Source: Dactylosporangium aurantiacum (lineage in GTDB: Bacteria; Actinomycetota; Actinomycetes; Mycobacteriales; Micromonosporaceae). Taken from it: a stretch of 64,000 nt of DNA. The notes under the pieces were generated by a model. It was given only the letters and a program-made list of their open reading frames with translations, was not told where the DNA came from and searched no databases. Of the stretch, positions 34,327 to 43,186 are shown in pieces. Position 1 is the first letter of the stretch, and each line of letters starts with the position of its first letter. Position numbers and translations under genes: made by a program. The DNA lies in NCBI RefSeq assembly GCF_000716715.1, contig NZ_JNYJ01000071.1, positions 10,143 to 74,142 on the forward strand, given 5' to 3'.

Positions 34327-35274
34327 TCATGGCAGCGCCTCCTCGGCGGCCTTCGCGGCGAGCAGCCCGACCACCAGCCGGTCGCGGGCCGCGGCCAGGT
34401 CGGCGTCGGTCCGGTCGCCCAGCTCGGCCCGCACGCCGGCGACGAGGGCGGCGCTGAGCTCGGCGGTGAGCACCGGGCTGCCGAGGTCGGCCCACCACCG
34501 CACCATCGGCGGGCCGAGGTGGGCCAGGGTGTGGCTCAGACCGCCCGCCCCGCCGGAGAGGTGCTGGTTGACGAACGGCCCGAGGACCGACCAGCGCAGC
34601 CCGGGCCCGTTGGCGATCGCGGCGTCGATGTCGGCGACGGTGGCGGTGCCGCGTTCGACGAGGGAGTACGCCTCCCGCCACAGCGCCGCCTGCAGCCGGT
34701 TCGCGACGTGCCCGGCGACCTCGTGCCGGACGTGGATCGGCCGCTTGCCCAGCCAGGCGTAGACGGCCATGGCGCGCGCCGTGGCCGCCGCGCTGGTACC
34801 GCGCCCGCCGACCACCTCGACCAGCGGGATCAGGTGTACCGGATGGAACGGATGGCCGACGAGGACCCGCTCGGGGTGGTGCGTGCAGCCGGCCTGCACG
34901 ACGCTGGGCGGCAGCCCCGACGAGCTGCTGGCGATGACCGCGTCGACGGGTGCGGCCGCGTCCAGCTCGGCGATCAGCTCCCGCTTGAGCGTCTCGTCCT
35001 CGGGCCCGTTCTCCTGCACCAGCTCCGCGTCGCGGACCGCCGCCGCCGGGTCGTCGAGCACCCGCAGCAGGCCGAGGTCCGGCCGCTGCGGCGCGCCGAG
35101 CAGGCGCATGGTCGGCCAGTGGTCCGCGACGGCGGCCGTGAGCCGCTCGGCGCCGCCCGGCGCGGGGTCGTACGCGGCGACGGCCACGCCCCGGGCCAGC
35201 AGGGTGCTGACCCATCCGGCGCCGATCGCGCCGGTGCCGATGACCGCCGCCCGGCGGATCGCCCCGGCGCTCAT
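34327..35274 (-). CDS. 3-hydroxyacyl-CoA dehydrogenase family protein
   Basis: 315 residues from ATG 35272-35274. NAD-binding AAVIGTGAIGAGWVSTLLARG, then VQENGPEDETLKRELIAELD, SSSSGLPPS and a catalytic His in GHPFHPVHLIPLVEVVGG. The layout is that of the L-carnitine dehydrogenase / L-gulonate 3-dehydrogenase branch as much as of FadB-type enzymes. It oxidises a beta-hydroxy acid or acyl-CoA. The stop of the upstream ligase overlaps this start (TGATG). Confidence 0.85.
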   Translation of the reverse strand: MSAGAIRRAAVIGTGAIGAGWVSTLLARGVAVAAYDPAPGGAERLTAAVADHWPTMRLLGAPQRPDLGLLRVLDDPAAAVRDAELVQENGPEDETLKRELIAELDAAAPVDAVIASSSSGLPPSVVQAGCTHHPERVLVGHPFHPVHLIPLVEVVGGRGTSAAATARAMAVYAWLGKRPIHVRHEVAGHVANRLQAALWREAYSLVERGTATVADIDAAIANGPGLRWSVLGPFVNQHLSGGAGGLSHTLAHLGPPMVRWWADLGSPVLTAELSAALVAGVRAELGDRTDADLAAARDRLVVGLLAAKAAEEALP

Positions 35275-37253
35275 CAGGCCGCCCTCCCCGCGGGACCGCC
35301 GGGCACGAACTGGTCCAGGGCGGCCGGGTCGAGCAGCGCGTCGCGGCTCGCCACGGCGTCCGGTGGCAGGCCGAGCAGGATCCGCTTCACCGGCACCTCG
35401 AGCTTCTTGCCGGTGCGGCTGCGTGGCACGGCGCGCACGGCGTGGATGGCGTCGGGTACGTGCCGCGGCGACAGGCCGGTGCGCAGCGCGGTGCTCAGCC
35501 GGTCGCGCAGCGCGCCGTCGAGCGTGACGCCGCCGGCCGGCACGATGTAGAGCAGCAGCTCGCCGGGGCCGCCGTCGGGGTCCTCCAGGTGCACGACGAG
35601 GCTGTCGTCCACCTCGGCGAACTCCTCGACGACGCGGTAGAACTCGGCGGTGCCCAGCCGCACCCCGCCGCGGTTGAGCGTGGCGTCGGACCGGCCGGTG
35701 ATGACGCAGCTGCCGCGTTCGGTGTACCGGATCCAGTCCCCGTGGCACCACACGCCGGGGTACCGGGCGAAGTAGGTGGCGTGGTACAGGGCGTCGCCCG
35801 GGTCGTCCCAGAAGCCGACCGGCATCGACGGCAGTGGCCGGGTGATGACCAGCTCGCCGAGGCGGCCGACGACCGCCCGGCCGGCCTCGTCGAACGCCTG
35901 GCCGTCGACGCCCAGCAGGTTGCCGGTCATCTCGCCGGCGTACACCGGCTGCATGGGGCTGCCCGCGACGATGCCGGTGCACAGGTCGGTGCCGCCGCTG
36001 CCGACGTTGAGCAGCACGTCGGGGCCGAACTGCTCGTGGACCCACCCGAAGCCCTCCACCGGCAGCGGTGAGCCGGCGACCCCGAGCTGGCGCAGGGCGG
36101 TCAGGTCGAACCGCCGGGCCGGCTCGATGCCCTGCCTTCGGCAGGCCATGAGGTAGCCGGGGCTGGCGCCGACCAGGGTGGCGCGGGTCTGCGCGGCGAG
36201 CCGCCACTGCTCGGTGAGGTCCGGGTACAGCGGGTCGCCGTCGATGAGCACGATGCCGGCGCCGAGCAGCAGGCCGGACACCAGCGTGTTCCACAGCATC
36301 CACGCGGTCGAGGTGAACCACAGTAGCCGGTCGCCGGGGCGCAGGTCCCAGCTCAGGCCCAGGTTCTTGAGGTGCTCGACGAGGATGCCGCCGTGCCCGT
36401 GGACGATCGCCTTCGGCCTGCCGGTGGTGCCGGAGGAGAACAGCACGAACAGCGGATGCTCGAACGGCACCGGCTCGAACGCGAGCGGCTCCACCGTCGC
36501 CAGCAGCTCGCTCCAGGTCACGGCGCCGGGCGGCCGGTCCGCGCCGGCCGGGCCGTAGGGCACGTGCACCACGTGCCGCAGCGTGGGCAGCGCCGCCCGG
36601 ACGGCCGTGACGGCGTCGCGCCGGTCGATGTCGCGGTCGCCGTAGCGGTACCCGGACACGGCGAGCAGCACGGTCGGGCGCAGCTGGGCGAACCGGTCCA
36701 CCACGCTGCGGACGCCGAACTCGGGGGCGCAACCGGCCCAGATCGCGCCGAGGCTCGCCGTGGCCAGCATCGCCACGACCGTCTCCGGGATGTTCGGCAG
36801 GTAGCCCACCACCCGGTCGCCGCGCCCCACCCCGAGCCGGCGCAGCCCGGCCCGGGCCCGGCCGACCCGGTCGGCCAGCTCGCCGTAGGTCAGCTCGACC
36901 GGCTCGCGGGTCTGCGAGTACGCCACGACCGCGACCTGACCGGGGTCGCGGACGTGCCCGACGGCGTGCTCGGCGTAGTTCAGCGTCGCCCCGGCGAACC
37001 AGCGGGCGCCGGGCATCCGCTCGGCCTCCAGCACCGCCCGGGGCGGCGTGTGGGCCCGCACGCCGAAGAAGTCCCAGATCGAGCCCCAGAAGCCGGACAG
37101 GTCGGTGACGGACCAGCGCCACAGGTCGGGCACGCCGGGGAAGTCGAGCCCGCGCCGCTCGCGCAGCCAGTCCAGGTAGCGGCCGAGCTCGCTCGTGGCC
37201 CGCGCGTCCGGCGGCACGGCGCGCAGCAGGCTGCCCTCGACCAGGCCGGTCAT
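35274..37253 (-). CDS. acetoacetyl-CoA synthetase-like acyl-CoA ligase
   Basis: 659 residues, the size of acetoacetyl-CoA synthetases. N-terminal LRERRGLDFPGVPDLWRWSV, AMP-binding FVLFSSGTTGRPKAIVHGHGG, NVGSGGTDLCTG, then WCHGDWIRYTERGSC and the C-terminal lysine region SRTGKKLEVPVKRIL. It activates a beta-keto or related short acid to its CoA ester in the cytoplasm. ATGA overlap with the enoyl-CoA hydratase gene. The operon suggests a pathway intermediate rather than only acetoacetate. Confidence 0.88.
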   Translation of the reverse strand: MTGLVEGSLLRAVPPDARATSELGRYLDWLRERRGLDFPGVPDLWRWSVTDLSGFWGSIWDFFGVRAHTPPRAVLEAERMPGARWFAGATLNYAEHAVGHVRDPGQVAVVAYSQTREPVELTYGELADRVGRARAGLRRLGVGRGDRVVGYLPNIPETVVAMLATASLGAIWAGCAPEFGVRSVVDRFAQLRPTVLLAVSGYRYGDRDIDRRDAVTAVRAALPTLRHVVHVPYGPAGADRPPGAVTWSELLATVEPLAFEPVPFEHPLFVLFSSGTTGRPKAIVHGHGGILVEHLKNLGLSWDLRPGDRLLWFTSTAWMLWNTLVSGLLLGAGIVLIDGDPLYPDLTEQWRLAAQTRATLVGASPGYLMACRRQGIEPARRFDLTALRQLGVAGSPLPVEGFGWVHEQFGPDVLLNVGSGGTDLCTGIVAGSPMQPVYAGEMTGNLLGVDGQAFDEAGRAVVGRLGELVITRPLPSMPVGFWDDPGDALYHATYFARYPGVWCHGDWIRYTERGSCVITGRSDATLNRGGVRLGTAEFYRVVEEFAEVDDSLVVHLEDPDGGPGELLLYIVPAGGVTLDGALRDRLSTALRTGLSPRHVPDAIHAVRAVPRSRTGKKLEVPVKRILLGLPPDAVASRDALLDPAALDQFVPGGPAGRAA

Positions 37254-38110
37254 GTCCCGGCTCCGGACGTGCCGTCGGGCGAGGGCCCGGCGACCCGGGC
37301 GGCGCGGCCGTCGAGGAACGCCCGCATCCGGTCCTTGGCCTCGTCGCTGCCCTGCGCGACCGCGCTCATCAGCGCCTCCAGCAGCAGCCCGGTGGCCGGT
37401 TCGGCGGCGGCGATGCGGGGCAGGGCCTGCAGCACCGCGAACGTGGTCAGCGGGGCGGCCGCGGCGATGCGCTCGGCCAGGCCCAGCGCCGTCGGCAGTC
37501 CCTCGCCGTCGCCGACGAGGTACTGCGTCAGCCCGGCGGCGTGCGCCTCGGCCGCGTCGTACACCCGGCCGGTCAGCATGAGGTCGACCATGCGGGCGGT
37601 GCCGATGAGCCGGGGCAGCCGCACCGAGCCGCCGCCGCCGACGAAGATGCCGCGCTGGCCCTCGGGCAGGGCGTAGAAGGCCGACGCCTCGGCGACCCGC
37701 ACGTGCGTGGCGCACGCGAGCTCCAGCCCGCCGCCGATCACCGCGCCGCGCAGGACCGACACGACCGGCACCGCCCCGAACTCGACCGCGGCCATCGCGC
37801 GGTGCCACATGCGGGAGTGGGCGATGCCGGCCACGACGTCGGTCCCGGCCAGCTCCGCCAGGTCCAGCCCGGCGCTGAAGTGCCCGCCGTCGCCGGTGAG
37901 CACGACGGCCCGCACGCCGGGCGGTGGGGCGGTGAAGAACCGCTCGAGCCCCAGCAGGGTGGCGTCGTCGATGGCGTTGCGCTTGTGCGGCCGGTTGAGC
38001 GTGAGGACGGCGACCGCGCCGTCGCGGCGGACCGCGAGGCCCGGCGGTGGGTCCTGGGCTCCGTGCGGCGTTGTGGCGTCCGTCACCGGCATGAGCGGAA
38101 TGCTAGACAT
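37250..38110 (-). CDS. enoyl-CoA hydratase/isomerase family protein
   Basis: 286 residues from ATG 38108-38110 (ATG 38092 also possible). Crotonase fold with the oxyanion-hole pieces GGHFSAGLDLAEL and GAVIGGGLELACATH and a catalytic-type Glu in YALPEGQRGIFVGGGG. First gene of a nine-gene minus-strand operon running to livK at 27999, divergent from a PaaX-type regulator. It hydrates or rearranges an enoyl-CoA intermediate. Confidence 0.87.
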   Translation of the reverse strand: MSSIPLMPVTDATTPHGAQDPPPGLAVRRDGAVAVLTLNRPHKRNAIDDATLLGLERFFTAPPPGVRAVVLTGDGGHFSAGLDLAELAGTDVVAGIAHSRMWHRAMAAVEFGAVPVVSVLRGAVIGGGLELACATHVRVAEASAFYALPEGQRGIFVGGGGSVRLPRLIGTARMVDLMLTGRVYDAAEAHAAGLTQYLVGDGEGLPTALGLAERIAAAAPLTTFAVLQALPRIAAAEPATGLLLEALMSAVAQGSDEAKDRMRAFLDGRAARVAGPSPDGTSGAGT

Positions 38111-38113
38111 CAA

Positions 38114-38128
38114 TGACAACGGCCGTCA
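38114..38128. promoter_or_regulatory. possible PaaX-type operator
   Basis: TGAC-N7-GTCA (15 bp) lies directly before the start of the enoyl-CoA hydratase gene, in the 65-bp gap to the divergent PaaX-type gene. It would cover the operon start region. The evidence is a short dyad only. Confidence 0.3.
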
Positions 38129-38175
38129 ACAGACCGTCGAAGATTCCGGGTTCGCGTAGCCTGACGCTCGTGACC

Positions 38176-39081
38176 ATGAACGAGCCCACCGCCGCAGCGG
38201 ACGCGGCGGCCACCGACCCGGCGGTGACGAGGGTGACCGCCACCGTCGTGCTGCGGCCCCAGTCGGTCCTGCTGACGTTCTTCGGCGACTACGTGCTCGA
38301 CGGCGCCGTCCTGGTCGCCGCGGGCAGCGTCATCGACGTGCTGGGCCGGGTCGGCATCGGCGAGCACGCGGCCCGGGCGACCCTGTCCCGGATGGTCCAC
38401 CGCGACCTGCTGCACCGCGAGGCCCGGGGGCGCCGGGCGTACTTCGGACCGACCGAGCACGGCCGGCGGGTCATGCTCGACGGCCGCAGCCGGGTCCAGG
38501 AGGGCGACATCGTGACCCGCCAGTGGGACGGCACCTGGACCGTCGTCGGCTTCTCCATGCCGGAGTCATGGCAGCGGGAACGGCACGACCTGCGCTCCCG
38601 CCTGCAGTGGGCCGGCTTCGGCATGGTCCAGGCCGGGCTGTGGGTGGCGCCCCGCCGGGTCGAACTCGCCGGCGTGCTGGAGGACTCGCAGCTGGAGGAG
38701 TACGTGCGGGCGTTCGAGGCGGCGCCGACCGGCCCGACGGAGCCGACCCGGCTCGTCGCCGAGGCCTACGACCTGCCGTCCCTCGCCGCCCGCTACACCG
38801 CGTTCATCGAGCGCTGGATGCCGTACGACGGCGACGGACCCGGCCCGGTGGACGCGGTCAGCCGGCGCGTCGTGCTGACCACCGACTGGCTCCAGGTGGT
38901 CCGCGACGATCCCCGGCTGCCTCTGGAGTTCCTGCCCGCCGACTGGCCCGCGGTCCAGGCGGAGATGCTCTTCCGGCGGATCAACGGCCGGCTGCGGCGC
39001 ACCGCGGAGCGCGAGATGCGCCAGCGCCTCGACGTCATCCCGGCCGTTGTACCGGCGGCCGCGACCCCGGCCGAGGCCTGA
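38176..39081 (+). CDS. PaaX family transcriptional regulator
   Basis: 301 residues from ATG 38176 (GTG 38170 in frame). PaaX N-terminal winged helix (LRPQSVLLTFFGDYVL ... ATLSRMVHRDLLHREARGRRAYFGPTEHG) and the PaaX central and C-terminal domains (GFSMPESWQRERHDLRSRLQWAGFG; AEAYDLPSLAARY). PaaX represses phenylacetate genes and responds to the CoA ester; no paa genes are here, so it probably controls the divergent acyl-CoA operon and senses one of its CoA esters. Confidence 0.87.
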   Translation: MNEPTAAADAAATDPAVTRVTATVVLRPQSVLLTFFGDYVLDGAVLVAAGSVIDVLGRVGIGEHAARATLSRMVHRDLLHREARGRRAYFGPTEHGRRVMLDGRSRVQEGDIVTRQWDGTWTVVGFSMPESWQRERHDLRSRLQWAGFGMVQAGLWVAPRRVELAGVLEDSQLEEYVRAFEAAPTGPTEPTRLVAEAYDLPSLAARYTAFIERWMPYDGDGPGPVDAVSRRVVLTTDWLQVVRDDPRLPLEFLPADWPAVQAEMLFRRINGRLRRTAEREMRQRLDVIPAVVPAAATPAEA

Positions 39082-39096
39082 ACACGCCGGTGCGGC

Positions 39097-39984
39097 TCAT
39101 GGGGTGGAGCTGTCTGGTGGCGGGACGACCATGACCGGGCGGTCGGCGCTGTGCAGGACCGCCCTGGCGGCGCTGCCGAGCAGGACCTCCTGCGCCGCCG
39201 ACCGGCCGTGCGAGCCGACGACGACCATCGCGGCGCCGCTGGTGCGGGCGTACGTCAGCAGCGCCTTGGCGACGGTGCGCGGGCGGACGCGGCGGGCGTG
39301 CTCCGCCGGCCGGCCGGGAGCGTGGAGCGGATCATCCGGACCGGCCGGGTCCTGCACGACCCGCACCACGCCGTCACCACCGGCCGTCGCGGCGACGAAC
39401 GGCCGGCCGGCGAACAGCTCGCGCGCACTCCGCCACGCCACGGCGGCGTTCGCCGAGCCGTCCCAACCCACCAGCACGGCGCCCTCGCGCAGCGCGGTGT
39501 ACTCGGCCAGCAGCAGCGGGTGGGGCACGACGATGATGGGGCAGGCACCGAAGTGCACCACCATGTCCGAGACGCTGCCGAGCAGCGCCCGGCTGCCGCG
39601 CAGACCGTGGGACCCGACCAGGATGACGTCCGCGTGCGTCTCCTCGGCGATCTGCGCGAGTTGGACGCCTTCGCCGCCGTACGTGCGCCGGGTGAGGTGC
39701 TCGGCGGTCCAGCCGGCGGCCTCCGTCAGCCTCACCCCGACCTCGGCGAGGCGTTCGGCCTCACGCTGCCCCTCGCGTTCGACGGCATCGACGAACGTCT
39801 TGAAGTTCCGCGGGCCGGTCCACAACCGCTCCCGCAGGCCCGCGTCCGCGAACGGTGGACTCCACAGGTGCACGATGACGGCGTGCGCGCCGGGCAGCAG
39901 GCGGGAGCCGGCGTCGACGGCGGTGCTCGCGGACGGCGAGCCGTCGTAGCCGACCAGCACGCGGACAGGATTGGCGTTCGGCAC
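39097..39984 (-). CDS. tandem-domain universal stress protein
   Basis: 295 residues from GTG 39982-39984 (GGAGGAGCC upstream). Two Usp domains: residues about 8-150 (VLVGYDGSPSAS ... VGSHGLRGSRALLGSVSD) and 165-290 (VLVGWDGSANAA ... VGSHGRSAAQEVLLGSAAR). Both have the G-2x-G-9x-G(S/T) type ATP-binding pattern. Such proteins help in dormancy or low-oxygen stress. A single gene, convergent with the PaaX-type gene; the 212 bp upstream hold only a 12-bp palindrome, ACCGGCGCCGGT. Confidence 0.87.
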   Translation of the reverse strand: MPNANPVRVLVGYDGSPSASTAVDAGSRLLPGAHAVIVHLWSPPFADAGLRERLWTGPRNFKTFVDAVEREGQREAERLAEVGVRLTEAAGWTAEHLTRRTYGGEGVQLAQIAEETHADVILVGSHGLRGSRALLGSVSDMVVHFGACPIIVVPHPLLLAEYTALREGAVLVGWDGSANAAVAWRSARELFAGRPFVAATAGGDGVVRVVQDPAGPDDPLHAPGRPAEHARRVRPRTVAKALLTYARTSGAAMVVVGSHGRSAAQEVLLGSAARAVLHSADRPVMVVPPPDSSTP

Positions 39985-40196
39985 AGCGGCTGGCTCCTCC
40001 CGCACGTGACGTCGTCCCCGGGTTGCTCGTCGTCGCCAGGTACCCCGGCTGCGCGTGCGAAACCGGCCGGGCCGCCGGACGAGTGGCGCCCGGCGGACCG
40101 GGGGACCCGGCAGAGGGCCACGTGGCGGCGGCGTCGAGGTTGTACCGGCGCCGGTTCCGCCAGGCCATGATCTCGCTGCGGCGCGGCGACCCGGGC

Positions 40197-41846
40197 TCAG
40201 TGCCGGCGCGCCGGCAGGACCAGCAGGGTGATGGAGTTCGCCGGGTAGGTCGCGTCGATCCTGCCGCGGCGCACCGGGAGATCCGCACCGTGCGCGATCG
40301 CGGTGAGGTCGGCGGGGCCGTAGGTGTAGCGCTGCGCCGTGCCGGTGCCGTCGAACCGGGCGATCGACAGCGGCGACGCCTGGTCGCTGCCGGTCTTGTT
40401 GACGACCATGACGGTCAGTGCGCCGTCGCGGCGGCGCTGCGCGCCGTACACCGCCAGCTGACCCTGGTCGCTGCTGACCGCCGAGACGCTCACGTCGCCG
40501 AAGCGGCCGCCGGAGCCGTCGTAGTTGCGGTACATCCGGAAGGCGAAGGCGCCTGGTTGGGCCGGTTGCGGCTCGCCCCACATGGTGGCGAGGTCGAGCC
40601 CTTCGCGGCCGAAGATGCCCAGGACGTCGGCCTGCGCGAGGGCGCCGTTGATGTCGTGCAGCGCGCCCCAGTTGTACTCGGTGATGGCGACCTTCGTGCC
40701 GGGGTAGTACTGGGCGACCCAGGCCTTCATGGTGCGGATGAACTGCAGTGGTGGCGCGTTCACGCCGCTGGGACCGATCCAGGACTCCTCGACGTACGTC
40801 GGATCCCACAGCGACCGGGTGGAGCGCAGGCGCAGCGCCGCGGCGTCGGGGTCCGTGCCGCCGCCGATCTGCGGGTAGAAATGCTGGTCGAAGTAGTTGA
40901 GGAAGCGCTTGCCGCCGTGCGCGTCGCTGAACTCCTTCATGTGCCGCAGGTACCACTGCGAGAAGTTGAGCCCGCCGTGCGCGGCCGCGTCGGCGCCCGG
41001 CGCGCAGCCGTCCACCCCGGACGCCACCCATTCGCAGTAGCCCCAGCCGGACGGGCCGAGCACCGCCGCGCTCGGATCGGCGGCCTTGATCGCCGCCGCG
41101 GTCGCCGTGCTCTTGCCGCCCAGCTCGTCGTACGACACCGGGTCGGGGTGGACGTCGCGGTGCGTGGCGTTCCACAGCACCGGTTCGTTGTCCAGCTCGT
41201 AGATCGGCACCCCACCGCGCGCCGCCGGGCCGAATCGGCTCACCAGATGTGCCACCATCTCGCCGGCGAACGAGGCATCCGCCGGGATGGACGTGTCGGT
41301 GGGCACCGCCCCGGTGAGGTTCGCGCCGTTGAGCTTGCCGTTGCCGCAGCCGGCGTCCCACTGGTCGAACCCGTCCTGGGCGGGGAACCGGGCGGCCGGG
41401 AACCCGCAGGCGAACGGGTGCGAGGCGGGGGAGTCCTTGGCCACCCATCCGCTCATCGGCACGGTGACGACCTGCCTGGCGCCGCGGTCGCGGTAGGTGC
41501 TGACGAACGACTCGACCGTGCTGTCGGGGCCGGCCACGATGTTCTCGAAGTACCAGTCGCTGCCGGTGTTGTACGTATGGTTCTTGAAGTTGTACCGGGT
41601 GCTGGCGTTGCCGCCCCAGCGCGCCACCGGCAGGCCGATCTCGGCGGCGAACGCGGCGTCCGCGCCGTTGAGGCCGTAGATGTCCGGACTGATCGGGTGG
41701 CGGGCGGCGGACCAGTCGACCGACAGCGTGACCCCGGTCGCCGCCGCGGCCGGAGCGGGCAGGGCGGTCACCGCTCCCGCGGCCAGGCACACCGCCACAC
41801 CCAGGGTCGTGGCCGACCGCGGCCCGCGTTGCCGTTGAGTGCTCAT
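40197..41846 (-). CDS. secreted GH44 family endoglucanase/xyloglucanase
   Basis: 549 residues: signal peptide (about 1-36, ending APAAAA), a GH44 catalytic domain, then a beta-sandwich. Candidate acid/base is Glu in PIYELDNEPVLWN and nucleophile Glu in KVAITEYNWGALHD, both typical of GH44. Other family blocks are GGNASTRYNFKNHTYNTGSDW and FLNYFDQHFYPQ. No separate carbohydrate-binding module. It hydrolyses beta-1,4-glucans such as cellulose or xyloglucan outside the cell. ATG 41844-41846. Divergent from the GH10-like gene. Confidence 0.87.
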   Translation of the reverse strand: MSTQRQRGPRSATTLGVAVCLAAGAVTALPAPAAAATGVTLSVDWSAARHPISPDIYGLNGADAAFAAEIGLPVARWGGNASTRYNFKNHTYNTGSDWYFENIVAGPDSTVESFVSTYRDRGARQVVTVPMSGWVAKDSPASHPFACGFPAARFPAQDGFDQWDAGCGNGKLNGANLTGAVPTDTSIPADASFAGEMVAHLVSRFGPAARGGVPIYELDNEPVLWNATHRDVHPDPVSYDELGGKSTATAAAIKAADPSAAVLGPSGWGYCEWVASGVDGCAPGADAAAHGGLNFSQWYLRHMKEFSDAHGGKRFLNYFDQHFYPQIGGGTDPDAAALRLRSTRSLWDPTYVEESWIGPSGVNAPPLQFIRTMKAWVAQYYPGTKVAITEYNWGALHDINGALAQADVLGIFGREGLDLATMWGEPQPAQPGAFAFRMYRNYDGSGGRFGDVSVSAVSSDQGQLAVYGAQRRRDGALTVMVVNKTGSDQASPLSIARFDGTGTAQRYTYGPADLTAIAHGADLPVRRGRIDATYPANSITLLVLPARRH

Positions 41847-42118
41847 CACCGATGTCCCCAATCGCCCGATCCATTGACATTCGTCGAAGAGCGTGGCGGG
41901 GTGTCCGGTGCGGGTCAAGTCGTCCGCCGCAGGTGGGTGGGGTGGGAGAGCGTCGGTCCCGGCCGGACCGGTCCGCCGGGCGTGAACGTTACATGCGCGC
42001 CGGAGGTCGGACGGCGGGTGTTGCGCTCCCGCGGCGCGCACCCGTTCGACGCCCCTCGCCGATGCCTCTAGCATCGACCGACATCGAATTGGTGCCCCGC
42101 TGGTCGACAGGAGGAACC

Positions 42119-43147
42119 ATGGTGAACGGACGATGGCACCGCGCGTTGCTCGCCGGCACCCTGGGGGTGCTGACCATCGCCGGCGCGGTCGTGGTCCCCG
42201 GGGTGGCCGGCGCGGCGACCGGCCTCGGCGCGACGGCCGCCGCCCGTGGCCGCTACTTCGGTGCGGCCGTCCAGCCCGCCAAGCTGACCGATCCGGCGTA
42301 CACCCGCATCCTCGACCAGGAGTTCAACTCCGTCACCCCGGAGAACGCGCTGGAATGGGACGCGGTGGAGCCCGCCCGCAACCAGTTCACCTTCACCGCC
42401 GCCGACCGGGTGGTGGACCGCGCCCGGGCACAGGGCGCCGCCGCGCGCGGCCGGGGTCTGGTGTCGCCGAGCGCCAACCAGGTCGCCTGGGTGACCGTGC
42501 TCGGCACCGCCGACGACGCCCGGGCGGCGCTGCGCACCCACATCACCGCCACCGTGGGCCACTTCCGCGGCCGGATCAAGACCTGGGACGTGGTCAGCGA
42601 GGCGTTGTCCGACAACGGCGCCGTCCGGCCGTCGGTGTTCGCCAACCGGCTCGGGCCCGCCTACATCGAGGAGGCGTTCCGCGATGCCAGGGCGGCCGAC
42701 CCCGGCGCCCGGCTGTGCTACAACGACTACGGCATCGAGGACCGCGGCCTGGCCAAGACGCAGGCCGTCTACAACCTGGTCCGGGACTTCAAGGCCCGCG
42801 GCGTGCCGATCGACTGCGTCGGACTGGAGAGCCACTTCATCAGCCCGGCCGCGATCCCCAGCACCTACGGGCAGACCGTCGCCGCCTTCGCGGCGCTCGG
42901 CGTGGACGTGGAGATCACCGAACTGGACATCGGCGGCTCCGGCACGGCCCAGTCCGACGGCTACCGGCGGGTGGTCAGCGCCTGTGTCGCGGTCTCGCGC
43001 TGCACCGGCATCACCGTCTGGGGCGTGCGCGACACCGACTCGTGGCGCGCCAACCTGACCCCCCTGCTGTTCGACGCCGCCGGCGCCCGCAAACCGGCGT
43101 ACTACGGGGCGCTGTCCGCGATGCGGATCTGCGCCCGTGCCTGTTGA
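42119..43147 (+). CDS. secreted GH10-like protein with atypical active-site region
   Basis: 342 residues from ATG 42119 (AGGAGGAA upstream); signal peptide about 1-33. GH10 fold marks: NSVTPENALEWDAVEP, KTWDVVSEAL (acid/base Glu161; the usual Asn before it is Ser) and EITELDIGG (nucleophile Glu268). The very conserved RGHTLVWHSQ strip is replaced by RGRGLVSPSANQ (residues 110-121), removing the substrate-binding His and Trp. Either the specificity is new or the enzyme is weak. No binding module. Confidence 0.82.
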   Translation: MVNGRWHRALLAGTLGVLTIAGAVVVPGVAGAATGLGATAAARGRYFGAAVQPAKLTDPAYTRILDQEFNSVTPENALEWDAVEPARNQFTFTAADRVVDRARAQGAAARGRGLVSPSANQVAWVTVLGTADDARAALRTHITATVGHFRGRIKTWDVVSEALSDNGAVRPSVFANRLGPAYIEEAFRDARAADPGARLCYNDYGIEDRGLAKTQAVYNLVRDFKARGVPIDCVGLESHFISPAAIPSTYGQTVAAFAALGVDVEITELDIGGSGTAQSDGYRRVVSACVAVSRCTGITVWGVRDTDSWRANLTPLLFDAAGARKPAYYGALSAMRICARAC

Positions 43148-43186
43148 CCGACCGCTGATCGCCACACACCAGCCAGGAGGCTCATG

